DNA of 60,345 nt from Janthinobacterium agaricidamnosum NBRC 102515 = DSM 9628 (lineage in GTDB: Bacteria; Pseudomonadota; Gammaproteobacteria; Burkholderiales; Burkholderiaceae_D): assembly GCF_000723165.1 (NCBI RefSeq), contig NZ_HG322949.1, positions 4,745,792 to 4,806,136 of the forward strand, given 5' to 3'. Every line of letters begins with the position of its first letter. Positions within the stretch are counted from its first letter, which is position 1. The notes beneath the pieces were generated by a model. It had not been told where the DNA came from, searched no databases, and was given only the letters and a program-made list of their open reading frames with translations. This document shows, piece by piece, positions 10,555 through 19,359 of the stretch. A program made the translations under genes and the position numbers.

Positions 10555-12057
10555 TTATTTCATCTGCGGAAAAGCAAATTCCACACCAGCGCTGGCGGTA
10601 TTCGGCCAGCGCTGCATCACGGCCTTGTGGCGCGTATAAAAGCGCACGCCTTCGGGACCGTAGGCATGATGGTCGCCGAACATGCTGCGCTTCCATCCGC
10701 CAAAACTGTTGAAGGCCATCGGCACCGGCAGCGGCACATTGACGCCGACCATGCCGACCTGGATCTGGCGCACGAACTCGCGCGCCACGCCGCCGTCGCG
10801 GGTGTAGATCGCCACGCCGTTGCCGTACTCGTTGGCGTTGATCAGGGCCACCGCGCTGGCCACGTCCGGCGCGCGCAAGATGCACAGCACCGGGCCGAAA
10901 ATCTCTTCCTTGTAGATGCTCATGTCGGGCGTCACATGGTCGAACAAGGTGCCGCCGACGAAGAAGCCGTTTTCGCGTCCAGCCACGACGTGGTTGCGGC
11001 CGTCGACCACCAGCGTGGCGCCCTGCTCGACGCCGTCGCCGATCAGTTTTTCGATGCGCTGCTTGGCCGCGCTGGATACCACCGGCCCCATTTCGGCATC
11101 GTGCGCCATGCCGTCGCGTATTTTCAGTGCGGCCGTGCGCCGTGCCAGTGCGGCCGTCAATTGATCGCCGACGCCGCCGACCGCCACCACCACCGAAATC
11201 GCCATGCAGCGCTCGCCGGCCGAACCGTAGGCGGCGCCGACCAGCGCATCGACCGTCATTTCCAGGTCGGCGTCGGGCATCACCACCATATGATTTTTCG
11301 CGCCGCCCAGCGCCTGCACCCGCTTGCCGCTGGCGCTGCCGCGCGCATAGATATATTCGGCGATCGGGGTCGAACCGACGAAGCTGACGGCCTGCACCAC
11401 CGGATGATCGAGCAGCGCATCGACAGTGACTTTATCGCCCTGTACCACGTTGAACACGCCGTCCGGCAAGCCCGCTTCCTTGAGCAGTTTTGCATGCAGC
11501 AGCGAGGCCGACGGATCGCGTTCGGACGGCTTCAGCACGAAGGTATTGCCGCAGGCGATGGCGACCGGGAACATCCACATCGGCACCATCACCGGAAAGT
11601 TGAACGGCGTGATGCCGGCCACCACGCCGAGCGCCTGGCGCATGGCCCAGGCGTCGATGCCGCGTGAAATCTGGTCGGTGAATTCGCCCTTCAGCAATTG
11701 CGGAATGCCGACCGCGAATTCGACCATTTCGATGCCGCGCGCAACTTCGCCCTGCGCATCGGAAAACGTCTTGCCATGTTCGCGGGTCAGCATCGCGGCG
11801 AATTCATCGACATGCTGCTGGCACAGTTGCAGGTACTTGAACAGCACCCGGGCGCGCGTCAGCGGCGGCGTGGCCGACCACGCCGGAAAGGCGGCGGCGG
11901 CGGCTTGCACCGCGCTATCGACGTCGCCGGCCGTGCCGAGCGCCACGCGCGCCACCGGCTCGCCCAGCGCCGGGTTGTACACATCGGCATAACGGCCGCT
12001 GTCCGTATCGACGTTGGCGCCGTTAATAAAATGGGTGATGGTGTCGAGATGACTCAT
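10555..12057 (-). CDS. mmsA: CoA-acylating (methyl)malonate-semialdehyde dehydrogenase
   Basis: A 500-residue aldehyde dehydrogenase of the MmsA/IolA type. It turns malonate semialdehyde from beta-alanine, or methylmalonate semialdehyde from thymine, into acetyl-CoA or propionyl-CoA with loss of CO2. It shows the family's [16 protein letters not shown] segment, the [12 protein letters not shown] nucleotide region, and the catalytic Cys in GERCMAISV. The chosen ATG at 12057 is preceded by GGAAG eight bases away; an ATG at 12072 is less likely. It follows the transaminase by 23 bases, which makes the last two steps of pyrimidine degradation adjacent and first in the operon. The enzyme also serves valine and inositol degradation elsewhere; here context points to pyrimidines. 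Confidence 0.92.
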   Translation of the reverse strand: MSHLDTITHFINGANVDTDSGRYADVYNPALGEPVARVALGTAGDVDSAVQAAAAAFPAWSATPPLTRARVLFKYLQLCQQHVDEFAAMLTREHGKTFSDAQGEVARGIEMVEFAVGIPQLLKGEFTDQISRGIDAWAMRQALGVVAGITPFNFPVMVPMWMFPVAIACGNTFVLKPSERDPSASLLHAKLLKEAGLPDGVFNVVQGDKVTVDALLDHPVVQAVSFVGSTPIAEYIYARGSASGKRVQALGGAKNHMVVMPDADLEMTVDALVGAAYGSAGERCMAISVVVAVGGVGDQLTAALARRTAALKIRDGMAHDAEMGPVVSSAAKQRIEKLIGDGVEQGATLVVDGRNHVVAGRENGFFVGGTLFDHVTPDMSIYKEEIFGPVLCILRAPDVASAVALINANEYGNGVAIYTRDGGVAREFVRQIQVGMVGVNVPLPVPMAFNSFGGWKRSMFGDHHAYGPEGVRFYTRHKAVMQRWPNTASAGVEFAFPQMK

Positions 12058-12080
12058 ATTGATTGCTTCCATCCGGTGGT

Positions 12081-13397
12081 TTAGTCGAGGTGTTTCAGTA
12101 CGCTGGCCAGCTTACCGAACAGTTCGTCGATGTGCTGTTTCTCCAGCACCAGCGGCGGCGACAGGGCGATGATGTCGCCGGTAGTCCTGATCAGTACGCC
12201 GTCTGCGAACGCTTTCTTGAAGGCGTCGAAGGCGCGCGCGCCCGGCTTGCCGGCAATCGGCGCCAGTTCGATGCCGGCGATCAGGCCGATGCTGCGCAAG
12301 TCGATCACGTGCGGCAAGCCCTTCAAGGAATGCACCGCGTCGGCCCAGTATTCCTGCATGCCTTGCGCATGTTGCAGGATGTTTTGTTCTTCGAATACTT
12401 CCAGCGTCGCCAGCGAGGCGGCGCACGCCAGCGGGTGGCCGGAATAGGTATAGCCGTGGAACAGTTCGATGCCGGCCGGGCCATCCATGAAGGCGTCGTG
12501 GATGTGCTGTTTGGTAAACACCGCGCCCATCGGCACCATGCCGTTGGTCAGCCCCTTGGCGACCGTCATCAGGTCCGGCTCGACGTCGAAATAGTCGGCC
12601 GCGAATGGCGTCGTCAGGCGGCCGAAGCCGGTGATGACTTCGTCAAAGATCAGCAGGATGCCGTGTCTGGTGCACAGTTCGCGCAAGCGTTTCAGGTAGC
12701 CCTTCGGCGGGATCAATACGCCGGTCGAGCCGGCCACCGGTTCGACGATGACGGCGGCGATGGTCGAGGCGTCGTGCAGCGCGACGATGCGTTCCAGTTC
12801 GTCGGCCAAGTGGGTGCCGTACTCCGGTTCGCCGCGCGTGTAGGCGTTCTGCTCCAGATTGTGGGTGTGCGGCAGATGGTCGACGCCGGGCAGCAGCGGG
12901 CCGAAGGTCTTGCGGTTGCCGGCGATGCCGCCGACCGAGATGCCACCGAAACCGACGCCGTGATAGCCGCGCTCGCGGCCGATCAGCCGGGTCCGTCCCG
13001 CTTCGCCGCGCGCGCGATGGTAGGCCAGCGCCATCTTCAGCGCGGTATCGACCGCCTCGGAACCGGAGCTGGTGTAGAACACGTGGCCAAAGCGGTGATT
13101 GGTGTAGTCCATCAGCTTTTCGGCCAGGTCGAAGGCGGCCGGATGGCCCATCTGGAAGGTCGGCGCAAAGTCGAGCTGGCCGACCATTTCGCGGATCGCG
13201 CCGACGATTTTCGGCTGTCCGTGGCCGCACGGCACGCACCACAGGCCGGCCGTGCCGTCCAGGATCTGCTTGCCGTCGACGTCCTTGTAATACATGCCTT
13301 CGGCCGAGACCAGCAGGCGCGGATGGGCCTTGAAGTCACGGTTATTGGTGAAAGGCATCCAAAACGAGGCCATGGATGCGGGTCTGGATTCATTCAT
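12081..13397 (-). CDS. Beta-alanine (omega-amino acid):pyruvate aminotransferase
   Basis: A 438-residue class-III PLP aminotransferase that would move the amino group of beta-alanine to pyruvate, giving malonate semialdehyde for MmsA. It shows [15 protein letters not shown] near the front, [17 protein letters not shown], the DEVITGFGR motif, and the PLP lysine in [13 protein letters not shown]. The ATG at 13397 follows GGAGAACCAC; the longer frame to 13436 has no better signal. This is the first gene of the pyrimidine operon, beginning just inside the divergent control region at 13398-13599. It probably also accepts beta-aminoisobutyrate from thymine, which is inferred from family. Confidence 0.9.
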   Translation of the reverse strand: MNESRPASMASFWMPFTNNRDFKAHPRLLVSAEGMYYKDVDGKQILDGTAGLWCVPCGHGQPKIVGAIREMVGQLDFAPTFQMGHPAAFDLAEKLMDYTNHRFGHVFYTSSGSEAVDTALKMALAYHRARGEAGRTRLIGRERGYHGVGFGGISVGGIAGNRKTFGPLLPGVDHLPHTHNLEQNAYTRGEPEYGTHLADELERIVALHDASTIAAVIVEPVAGSTGVLIPPKGYLKRLRELCTRHGILLIFDEVITGFGRLTTPFAADYFDVEPDLMTVAKGLTNGMVPMGAVFTKQHIHDAFMDGPAGIELFHGYTYSGHPLACAASLATLEVFEEQNILQHAQGMQEYWADAVHSLKGLPHVIDLRSIGLIAGIELAPIAGKPGARAFDAFKKAFADGVLIRTTGDIIALSPPLVLEKQHIDELFGKLASVLKHLD

Positions 13398-13460
13398 GTG
13401 GTTCTCCGGTAATGACAACGCAAGAGCGATGCGCATGTTTTTTTACTAGTTGCAAAATAA

Positions 13461-13476
13461 TTTACCATTTGGCAAA
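13461..13476. promoter_or_regulatory. RutR-like operator (near-palindrome)
   Basis: TTTACCATTTGGCAAA is a dyad with one mismatch. It agrees at 11 of 14 defined positions with the E. coli RutR consensus TTGACCANNTGGTCAA. It lies between the divergent transaminase and MocR genes. A RutR-like TetR protein is encoded at 15097-15747, so it is the natural candidate to bind here and block both promoters until pyrimidine is present. The match is by eye; binding is inferred. Confidence 0.6.
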
Positions 13477-13489
13477 AATATGATCTAAT
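13461..13489 (+). promoter_or_regulatory. Putative sigma-70 promoter for the MocR gene
   Basis: TTTACC at 13461-13466 and TCTAAT at 13484-13489 are separated by exactly 17 bases. The -35 element lies inside the RutR-like operator and the -10 inside the palindrome at 13479-13493, an arrangement that fits repression. The predicted start would leave a leader of about 105 bases before the ATG at 13600. Confidence 0.45.
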
Positions 13490-13493
13490 CATA
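13479..13493. promoter_or_regulatory. Perfect 15-bp palindrome beside the RutR-like site
   Basis: TATGATCTAATCATA is a perfect dyad with 6-bp arms. It lies two bases from the RutR-like operator in the same divergent promoter. It may be a second operator, for example for the MocR regulator; which protein binds it is unknown. Confidence 0.45.
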
Positions 13494-13599
13494 GACAGCG
13501 CTTCGACTGTTGCACAGATACACAAATCTCAAATTGTTCCAACCGTACAGGTCAGAAAACCGCTACAGTTTTGTTCATTGCAGCGTAGAGAGTGTTGAA

Positions 13600-15066
13600 A
13601 TGGATCAAGCGGACAGAGAGACTGACGAAAACGATTGCGGCAAATCCGCCACCGGCTGGCCGGTGCTGGCCATCGAGCGCAGCAAAAAAGGCAGCCTGGT
13701 GGAACAGATCGTGTCGGCCGTCACGGCGATGGTGGGCCAGCGCGATTTACGTATCGGTACCAAAATGCCATCGGTGCGGCAATTCGCCAAGTGTAACGGC
13801 GTGTCCACCTTTACAGTGGTCGAATCCTACGACCGGCTGGTCAACCTCGGCTTGCTGTCGTCGCGCCGCGGCTCCGGTTATTTTGTCGCGCGCCAAGAAG
13901 CGGCGGTCACTTCCCAGTCGCTGGTCCACAGCAACCCGACCGTCATCGATGCGCTGACGCCTGGCCTCTATTGCGGCATGTCGGAAGCGCTGCCGGTCGG
14001 CGCCGGCTGGCTGCCGCCGGAAATGTATGGCGAAACCACGCTGCTGGCCGCGGTGCGCCAGGCGATGAAGATTCCCGCCGGCCGCTTGCGCGGTTATGGC
14101 CATCCGCTCGGTTTTCCGTCGCTGCGCCAGCACCTGGCGGCCATGCTGTCCGACGAATTGTTCAGCGTCGGCCCCGACCAGATCTTGCTGACCAACGGCG
14201 CCACCCATGCGTTCGACCTGGTCTTGCGCAGCCTGACCAAGCCGGGCGACACGGTATTCGTCGAAGATCCGGGCTACAGCAACCTGCTGTCGCTGATACG
14301 GCACCACGGCTGCATCCCGGTCGGCATACCACGCGGCGAGCACGGACTCGATATCGACGAGCTGGTGCGGCAAGCGGCGCTGACCCAACCCAAGCTGATG
14401 TTCGTCAATACGGTGCTGCAAAATCCGCTCGGTACCTCGCTCAGCCACGCCCAGGCGCACCGCTTGCTGGCGCTGGCGGAGCAATTCGATTTCTGGCTGG
14501 TCGAAGACGATATCTACCGCGAGCTGACGCCGCGCGGCGAAGCATCGCTGGCGGCGATGGATGGCTTGCGCCGCGTGATCCGGATTGGCAGCTGCTCCAA
14601 GACGCTGTCGCCGGTACTGCGGGTCGGTTCGATTGCGGCGTCCGGTTCGCTGCTGCCGGAACTGCTGCGCGTCAAGATGCTGGCCGGTTTGACGACCTCC
14701 GAAATCAATGAGCGGGCCGCTTATCACGCGCTCTCGGCGCGGCCGTATAAACGCATGATCGAACGGCTGGTGCAGCAACTGGAAACCAGCCGCCAGCGCA
14801 GCATCGACAACCTGGCGCTGGCCGGATTGTCTCCGCTGGCGCAGCCGCGCGGCGGCATGTTCGTCAGCGCCGGCTGGCCCGATGCGGCGACGCCGGAATG
14901 GCACGGCAAGGCGATCGCCGAGCGGGCGCTGAAGTCCGGCATCCTGCTGTCGCCAAATGATTTTTTCATGCTGCGCGAACCGCAAACGGTGTGGTTCCGT
15001 TTTAATGTCGCGTATAGCGATTCGCCACAGCTGCTCGCATTTTTACAATCCGTACGTCCACGCTAA
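13600..15066 (+). CDS. MocR/PdxR-type GntR regulator with aminotransferase-like domain
   Basis: This 488-residue protein has an N-terminal winged helix (VRQFAKCNGVSTFTVVESYD, then LGLLSSRRGSGYFV) joined by a linker to a fold-type-I aminotransferase-like domain. The PLP lysine motif IGSCSKTLSP is intact. MocR regulators sense amino compounds through PLP. Placed divergently from the beta-alanine transaminase operon, this one may respond to beta-alanine or a related amine. The ATG at 13600 is chosen because the helix-turn-helix follows at a normal distance; the frame extends up to 13510. The TetR gene follows within 31 bases and is probably cotranscribed. The direction of control (activator or repressor) cannot be read from the sequence. 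Confidence 0.85.
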   Translation: MDQADRETDENDCGKSATGWPVLAIERSKKGSLVEQIVSAVTAMVGQRDLRIGTKMPSVRQFAKCNGVSTFTVVESYDRLVNLGLLSSRRGSGYFVARQEAAVTSQSLVHSNPTVIDALTPGLYCGMSEALPVGAGWLPPEMYGETTLLAAVRQAMKIPAGRLRGYGHPLGFPSLRQHLAAMLSDELFSVGPDQILLTNGATHAFDLVLRSLTKPGDTVFVEDPGYSNLLSLIRHHGCIPVGIPRGEHGLDIDELVRQAALTQPKLMFVNTVLQNPLGTSLSHAQAHRLLALAEQFDFWLVEDDIYRELTPRGEASLAAMDGLRRVIRIGSCSKTLSPVLRVGSIAASGSLLPELLRVKMLAGLTTSEINERAAYHALSARPYKRMIERLVQQLETSRQRSIDNLALAGLSPLAQPRGGMFVSAGWPDAATPEWHGKAIAERALKSGILLSPNDFFMLREPQTVWFRFNVAYSDSPQLLAFLQSVRPR

Positions 15067-15096
15067 ACCATCATGGCCACCATCAAGGGAGACAGC

Positions 15097-15747
15097 ATGC
15101 GGCAGGAAAATCGGGCGCCCGTCAAACGGCGCGTGCTGAACCGCGACCGGCTGGAAGCCGACATCGTCGAACAGGCGGTGCGGGTGTTCGCCGAGTGCGG
15201 TTATGAAGGCACCTCGATCGCCGTCATCGCCGAGCGGGTCGGGCTGTCGAAACAAAACCTGATGTATTATTTCCCGAGCAAGCAGGCGCTGTACCAGCGC
15301 GTGCTGGACGATGTGCTGGACGACTGGCTGGCGCGCATGGAAACGCTGGCCGACGACCACCGGCCGCCGCAAGACCTGCTGCGTTGCTACATCCAGGCCA
15401 AGCTGCGCTTCTCGCGCGAGCAGCCGTGGGCGTCGCGCGTGTATGCGATGGAAGTGATCGCCGGCGCGCCGGTGTATGGCGAACAGATACGCACCCGGGT
15501 GGTGCCGCTGCTGCGCAAGGATATCGCGGTGTTCGAACAATGGATCGCGGCCGGCCAGATGGCGCCGGTCAACGCGACCCATCTGATGTTTGCGATCTGG
15601 GCCATGACACAGTCGTACGCCGATTTCTCGGCGCAGATGGCACTGGTGCTGGACCGCGCACAATTGACGGAGCAGGACTTCGACGATGGCGCGGAGATGA
15701 TCACGCACATGGTGCTGGCGGCAGTCGGCCGCCCTGCCGCCCCATGA
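15097..15747 (+). CDS. TetR-family regulator, RutR-like
   Basis: This 216-residue protein has an N-terminal TetR helix-turn-helix (TSIAVIAERVGLSKQNLMYY, then FPSKQALY) and a long helical C-terminal domain with WASRVYAMEVIAGAPVYGEQI and the MFAIWAMTQSYADFS segment typical of RutR/YcdC relatives. RutR binds uracil or thymine and releases DNA. The start at 15097 follows GGGAG with five bases between; an ATG at 15073 is also in frame. It is transcribed with the MocR gene, and a site resembling the RutR operator lies in the shared promoter. Its role as pyrimidine sensor for the operon at 3549-13397 is therefore well supported by context, though not proven. Confidence 0.88.
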   Translation: MRQENRAPVKRRVLNRDRLEADIVEQAVRVFAECGYEGTSIAVIAERVGLSKQNLMYYFPSKQALYQRVLDDVLDDWLARMETLADDHRPPQDLLRCYIQAKLRFSREQPWASRVYAMEVIAGAPVYGEQIRTRVVPLLRKDIAVFEQWIAAGQMAPVNATHLMFAIWAMTQSYADFSAQMALVLDRAQLTEQDFDDGAEMITHMVLAAVGRPAAP

Positions 15748-15763
15748 AAAAACTGCGCGGCTA

Positions 15764-16744
15764 TCAGGCCGCGGCTTGCTTGCCCTTGGCCGCCTTACGG
15801 CGCGCCACGCAGCCCAGCAAGCCCAGGCCGGCCAGCCACATCGCATAGGATTCCGGTTCCGGCACCGGCGAAATCAAACCCGGCACGTCGACCGGTTTGA
15901 AGGCGTTGTTGCCAATAGTCGTCGTCATGTTCGAATTCCAATTGCCGACCACAACATTGCCCTCAATATTACCTGCGCCGCCCCACAAGGTGGCCGATGG
16001 CGCCAGCAGATTCGCGCTTAAATTCATGCTTTGCGGCATAGCCAGGTCTGTCGCCTCATAAAAATTAAATAAAAGATTGTAGATAAAAGAAGATCCCATA
16101 TCCACGTTATAAGAAAAACCACTGGATTTTCCACTGACATTCACGATGATGGTGTCGTAAGCGTGCGTGTTATAGAAGCTGACGGTTGAGGCAGACCGGA
16201 GATCGTAGCCGGAAACATTGAACACTTGCACCTTACCGCTGCCGCTGCCAGTAAAGTTCAAGTCCCTGCCGTTCGAAGCCAGTTTCGACGAACCGGTACT
16301 CGCGACCGTGGAAAGCGAGGTCGAGACATTTTTCAAATGCGCCGACGTATCGGCAAACGACAATGGCGGAGTAGTCGATTTGGTGCTGGTAAAGGCACTG
16401 GCGCTGTTATTAATACGGCTGTTGCCACCGACATAATACATATCGTTCCGTTGCGCGTTACCGACACTGCCAGAATTGAAATTCAAGTCGCCACCAACCG
16501 CCAGCGAAAAAGCGGAATCGCCATCCTTGTTTTTTCCATGAATATTCACATAAGAATTGGAGACATTCATGTTTCCAGCCACCAGCAAAGTGCCGCCAAC
16601 TTGGCTTCCCCCGGAACTGAAGTTACCCAAGGTGTAAACATTGGCGCCGCCGATATTCAAGTCGACCACGCCGGCCTGGGCAAGACCAGTGGTCAAGATT
16701 GTCGATAACAGAAAAACGGCTGGTATTTTGGAGAATGCGATCAT
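15764..16744 (-). CDS. PEP-CTERM choice-of-anchor A family protein (copy A)
   Basis: A 326-residue exported protein. A signal peptide (FSKIPAVFLLSTILTTGLAQ) is followed by the choice-of-anchor A domain beginning VVDLNIGGANVYTLGNF. It ends with a PEP-CTERM tail: VPEPESYAMWLAGLGLLG, then a basic stretch VARRKAAKGK. Such tails are processed by exosortase, and the proteins go to the cell surface or to extracellular matrix. It is the most leftward of three paralogues and shares promoter and upstream sequence with copy B. Its stop lies 16 bases from the end of the convergent TetR gene, with no obvious terminator. Codon use is more AT-rich than in the catabolic genes. Its ligand and function are unknown. 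Confidence 0.88.
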   Translation of the reverse strand: MIAFSKIPAVFLLSTILTTGLAQAGVVDLNIGGANVYTLGNFSSGGSQVGGTLLVAGNMNVSNSYVNIHGKNKDGDSAFSLAVGGDLNFNSGSVGNAQRNDMYYVGGNSRINNSASAFTSTKSTTPPLSFADTSAHLKNVSTSLSTVASTGSSKLASNGRDLNFTGSGSGKVQVFNVSGYDLRSASTVSFYNTHAYDTIIVNVSGKSSGFSYNVDMGSSFIYNLLFNFYEATDLAMPQSMNLSANLLAPSATLWGGAGNIEGNVVVGNWNSNMTTTIGNNAFKPVDVPGLISPVPEPESYAMWLAGLGLLGCVARRKAAKGKQAAA

Positions 16745-16765
16745 GTCATATGAATTAATAGTCAA

Positions 16766-16794
16766 GTTATATTAAATGATATCACAATTTACAA
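16766..16794 (-). promoter_or_regulatory. Promoter of PEP-CTERM copy A
   Basis: Read on the minus strand, TTGTAA and TATAAC are 17 bases apart and end about 22 bases before the ATG at 16744. The predicted mRNA leader is only about 15 bases, and I see no Shine-Dalgarno sequence in it. The same arrangement precedes copy B. Confidence 0.55.
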
Positions 16795-16901
16795 TTTCTT
16801 AAGTACTATTGGTATGAAATAAATAATATCCCCACTCACGATGCTGGCAAGCGTCCTTATGCCACCTCGCGCAAGAGTGCCCCCCCATACCGAAGGCACA
16901 C

Positions 16902-16927
16902 AAAAAACCCGCCAGCACGGCGGGTTT
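16902..16927 (-). terminator. Rho-independent terminator after PEP-CTERM copy B
   Basis: AAACCCGCC at 16905-16913 pairs with GGCGGGTTT at 16919-16927, and the minus-strand product ends in a U-run. It lies 37 bases past the stop of copy B. Confidence 0.85.
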
Positions 16928-16963
16928 GATCGAAAACGGCCAGGCCGTTCCAGTACACCTTCA

Positions 16964-17929
16964 TCAAGACATGCAGGCTGCGGCTTGCTTGCCCCTGCCT
17001 GCCTTGCGGCGCGCCACGCAACCCAGCAAGCCCAGGCCGGCCAGCCACATCGCATAGGACTCCGGTTCGGGCACCGGCGAAATCAAACCCGGCACGTCCG
17101 CCGGTTTGAAGGCGTTGTTGCCAAGGATATCAATATTCGAATTCCAGTTGCCGACCACCACGTTGCCGTTGATCGTCCCCCTGCCGCCGTTTACGGTGGC
17201 CAGCGGCGCCAGTATATTGCCCTTCAAGTTCAAGTTTTGCGGCACCCACAGTTCCGTCGCCTCATAAAAATTGAACAGCACGTTGTAATTGCCGAAACCG
17301 ATCAAGTTCGCATCGCTGAAACCGCCCCATGCTCCGCTGATATTCAGAATCAAGGTGTCGTTGGGGTTGAGTTTGTTGAATTCGAATTTATAGTCTTTTT
17401 GACCATACAAGGTATGGCTAGGGATATTAAATATTTGCACATTGCCGCTACCGCTGCCCGTCAAGGTCAAATCGTAGGCCGAATGATGCCACGAATAATA
17501 AATGCTTTTAACTTGGGAAAGCGACGTCGACAACTCCTTCAATTGCGCCGAGGTTTGCTCAAACGATAATGGCGAACTGTCCGATGGGCTGGCGTCATTC
17601 AACATGCTCTTGCCGATATTGCTGACGCCACCGGCATGATAGCTGCCGTTATTGATCGAACCGGAGCGGTAATTCAAGTCGCCGCCAACCGCCAGCGCGG
17701 AATTCCCGTAAGCGTCTTTATTTTGGCCATTCACCGAATAATTGGAAACATCCATGTTTCCAGCCACCAGCAAGGCGCCGCCCACCTTGCCGGAGCTGGA
17801 ACTGAAATTACCCAAGGAATAGGCATTGGCGCCGCCAATATTCAAGTCCAGCACGGCAGCCTGGGCAAGACCAGCGGTCAAGACTGTCGATAACAGAAAA
17901 ACGGCTGGAATTTTGGAGAGTGCGATCAT
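16964..17929 (-). CDS. PEP-CTERM choice-of-anchor A family protein (copy B)
   Basis: A 321-residue paralogue of copy A with the same plan: signal peptide (IALSKIPAVFLLSTVLTAG), choice-of-anchor A domain starting VLDLNIGGANAYSLGNF, and a PEP-CTERM tail VPEPESYAMWLAGLGLLG followed by a basic end. The signal peptide and tail are almost the same as in copy A, while the middle differs (Tyr- and Asn-rich in B). This suggests duplication followed by divergence of the exposed part. The upstream gap of about 220 bases is also nearly the same as that before copy A, so the duplicated unit is gene plus promoter plus the previous gene's terminator. Confidence 0.88.
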   Translation of the reverse strand: MIALSKIPAVFLLSTVLTAGLAQAAVLDLNIGGANAYSLGNFSSSSGKVGGALLVAGNMDVSNYSVNGQNKDAYGNSALAVGGDLNYRSGSINNGSYHAGGVSNIGKSMLNDASPSDSSPLSFEQTSAQLKELSTSLSQVKSIYYSWHHSAYDLTLTGSGSGNVQIFNIPSHTLYGQKDYKFEFNKLNPNDTLILNISGAWGGFSDANLIGFGNYNVLFNFYEATELWVPQNLNLKGNILAPLATVNGGRGTINGNVVVGNWNSNIDILGNNAFKPADVPGLISPVPEPESYAMWLAGLGLLGCVARRKAGRGKQAAACMS

Positions 17930-17950
17930 GTCATGTGAGTTAATAGTTAA

Positions 17951-17979
17951 ATTATATTAAATGATATCACAATTTACAA
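17951..17979 (-). promoter_or_regulatory. Promoter of PEP-CTERM copy B
   Basis: On the minus strand, TTGTAA and a consensus TATAAT are 17 bases apart. The -10 box ends 22 bases before the ATG at 17929, so the mRNA leader would be about 15 bases and without a visible Shine-Dalgarno sequence. Confidence 0.6.
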
Positions 17980-18086
17980 TTAACTAAGTACCATTGGTAT
18001 AAAATAAATAACATCCCCCACTCCCGCCGCGGGCAAGCGGCCCCATGCCACCCCGCGCAAGAGTGCCCCCCATACCGAACGCACAT

Positions 18087-18113
18087 AAAAAAACCCGCCA
18101 GCACGGCGGGTTT
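18087..18113 (-). terminator. Rho-independent terminator after PEP-CTERM copy C
   Basis: AAACCCGCC at 18091-18099 pairs with GGCGGGTTT at 18105-18113, followed on the minus strand by seven U residues. It lies about 45 bases past the stop of copy C and is nearly the same as the one at 16902-16927. Confidence 0.88.
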
Positions 18114-18156
18114 GATTGGAAACGGCCTGGCCGTTTCAATACACGTTCATCAATAC

Positions 18157-19110
18157 TCAGGCGGCAAGCAGCTTGCCCTTGGCTGCCTTGCGGCGCGCCA
18201 CGAAACCCAGCAAGCCCAGGCCGGCCAGCAACATCGCATAGGTTTCCGGTTCCGGCACCGGCGATACCAACCCTGCCACGTCGGACGCCTTGAAGGCATT
18301 GCCGCCGCCGATGGCGATGTTCGAATTCCAGTTACCGACCACCACGTTGCCATTGATCGACCCATTGCCGCCGTTCACGCTGGCCAGCGGCGCCAGCACG
18401 CTGCCATCCAGGCCAAAGCCTTGCAGCGACAGGCTGCTCGCTTCATAGAAATTGAACAGCACATTGTATTTGTTCAAGCCGTTCAAGCCGACGTTGTTGA
18501 ACCCGGACACACTGCCGCTGACATTGACGATGACAGTATCGTTGGCCTTCAGCTTATTGAAGGATAAATTATTCGCCGACAACAGGCTGGCGCCGCTGAT
18601 GTCAAACACTTGCACGCCGCCGTTACCGCTGCCGGTCAGCGTCAAGCCGCCCGGGGCTGCCGTCGCGGTGCCGGTGGCGGCCACTTTCGACAGCGACAGC
18701 GCCGTATTTTTCAACTGGGCCGAGGTTTCGGTAAACGACAGCGGCGCACTGCCCGACTGCGCCGCGCCGCCGCCAAAGCCGGTGTTGCTGATATTGCTGC
18801 TGCCGCCGACATAATAGCTGCCGTTATTGATCGAACCGGACTGGTAGTTCAAGCTGCCGCCGACCACCAGCGCATACGCCGAGCTGCCATAGGCGTCTTT
18901 ATTCTGGCTATTGATCGAATAATTGGAGGCATTCATGCTACCGGCGACCAGCAAGGCGCCGCCGACACTGCTGTTGCTGGAGTTGAAGCTGCCCAGCGTG
19001 TAAAAATTGGCGCCGCCGATGCCGAGGTCGACCACGGCCGCCTGTGCGGCGCCGGCCGAAAACGCCGCGGACAACAGCAAGATCGTTGATGCTTTTGGCA
19101 ATATAGACAT
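18157..19110 (-). CDS. PEP-CTERM choice-of-anchor A family protein (copy C)
   Basis: A 317-residue paralogue of copies A and B. It has a more diverged signal peptide (ASTILLLSAAFSAGAAQ), the domain start VVDLGIGGANFYTLGSF, a Gly/Ser/Asn-rich middle and the tail VPEPETYAMLLAGLGLLG followed by VARRKAAKGK. Its DNA is more GC-rich than that of copies A and B, and its upstream region differs. This suggests C is the older member and that A and B come from a later duplication. It likely ends at the terminator at 18087-18113. Surface or matrix location is inferred from the PEP-CTERM tail; function is unknown. Confidence 0.87.
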   Translation of the reverse strand: MSILPKASTILLLSAAFSAGAAQAAVVDLGIGGANFYTLGSFNSSNSSVGGALLVAGSMNASNYSINSQNKDAYGSSAYALVVGGSLNYQSGSINNGSYYVGGSSNISNTGFGGGAAQSGSAPLSFTETSAQLKNTALSLSKVAATGTATAAPGGLTLTGSGNGGVQVFDISGASLLSANNLSFNKLKANDTVIVNVSGSVSGFNNVGLNGLNKYNVLFNFYEASSLSLQGFGLDGSVLAPLASVNGGNGSINGNVVVGNWNSNIAIGGGNAFKASDVAGLVSPVPEPETYAMLLAGLGLLGFVARRKAAKGKLLAA

Positions 19111-19359
19111 TTTGTTTCCGAAGAGGAAATTAAGTTACACAGAGAATATCATAATTGATGAGTTTGCTTGTCTCATAAAACAGCATAATCTGTAACAAAA
19201 TTACAAAACAAATTTCCCATGAGGCAACTTTATAAATCAACGCTCCATGCGCAGCGCTATAAAATTTCTATTACACAATAGCCATAGTGATAGCATGAGA
19301 GATTCGGCGGTTGTCTTGAGGCGGCTGCCATCATTTACCTGGATCAATAAAGGATAGGC

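Noticed and set aside
15764..19110. The repeated PEP-CTERM region as a possible CRISPR or mobile element
   Set aside because: The repeats are whole genes with shared intergenic regions, not short spaced repeats, and there is no transposase or terminal repeat.
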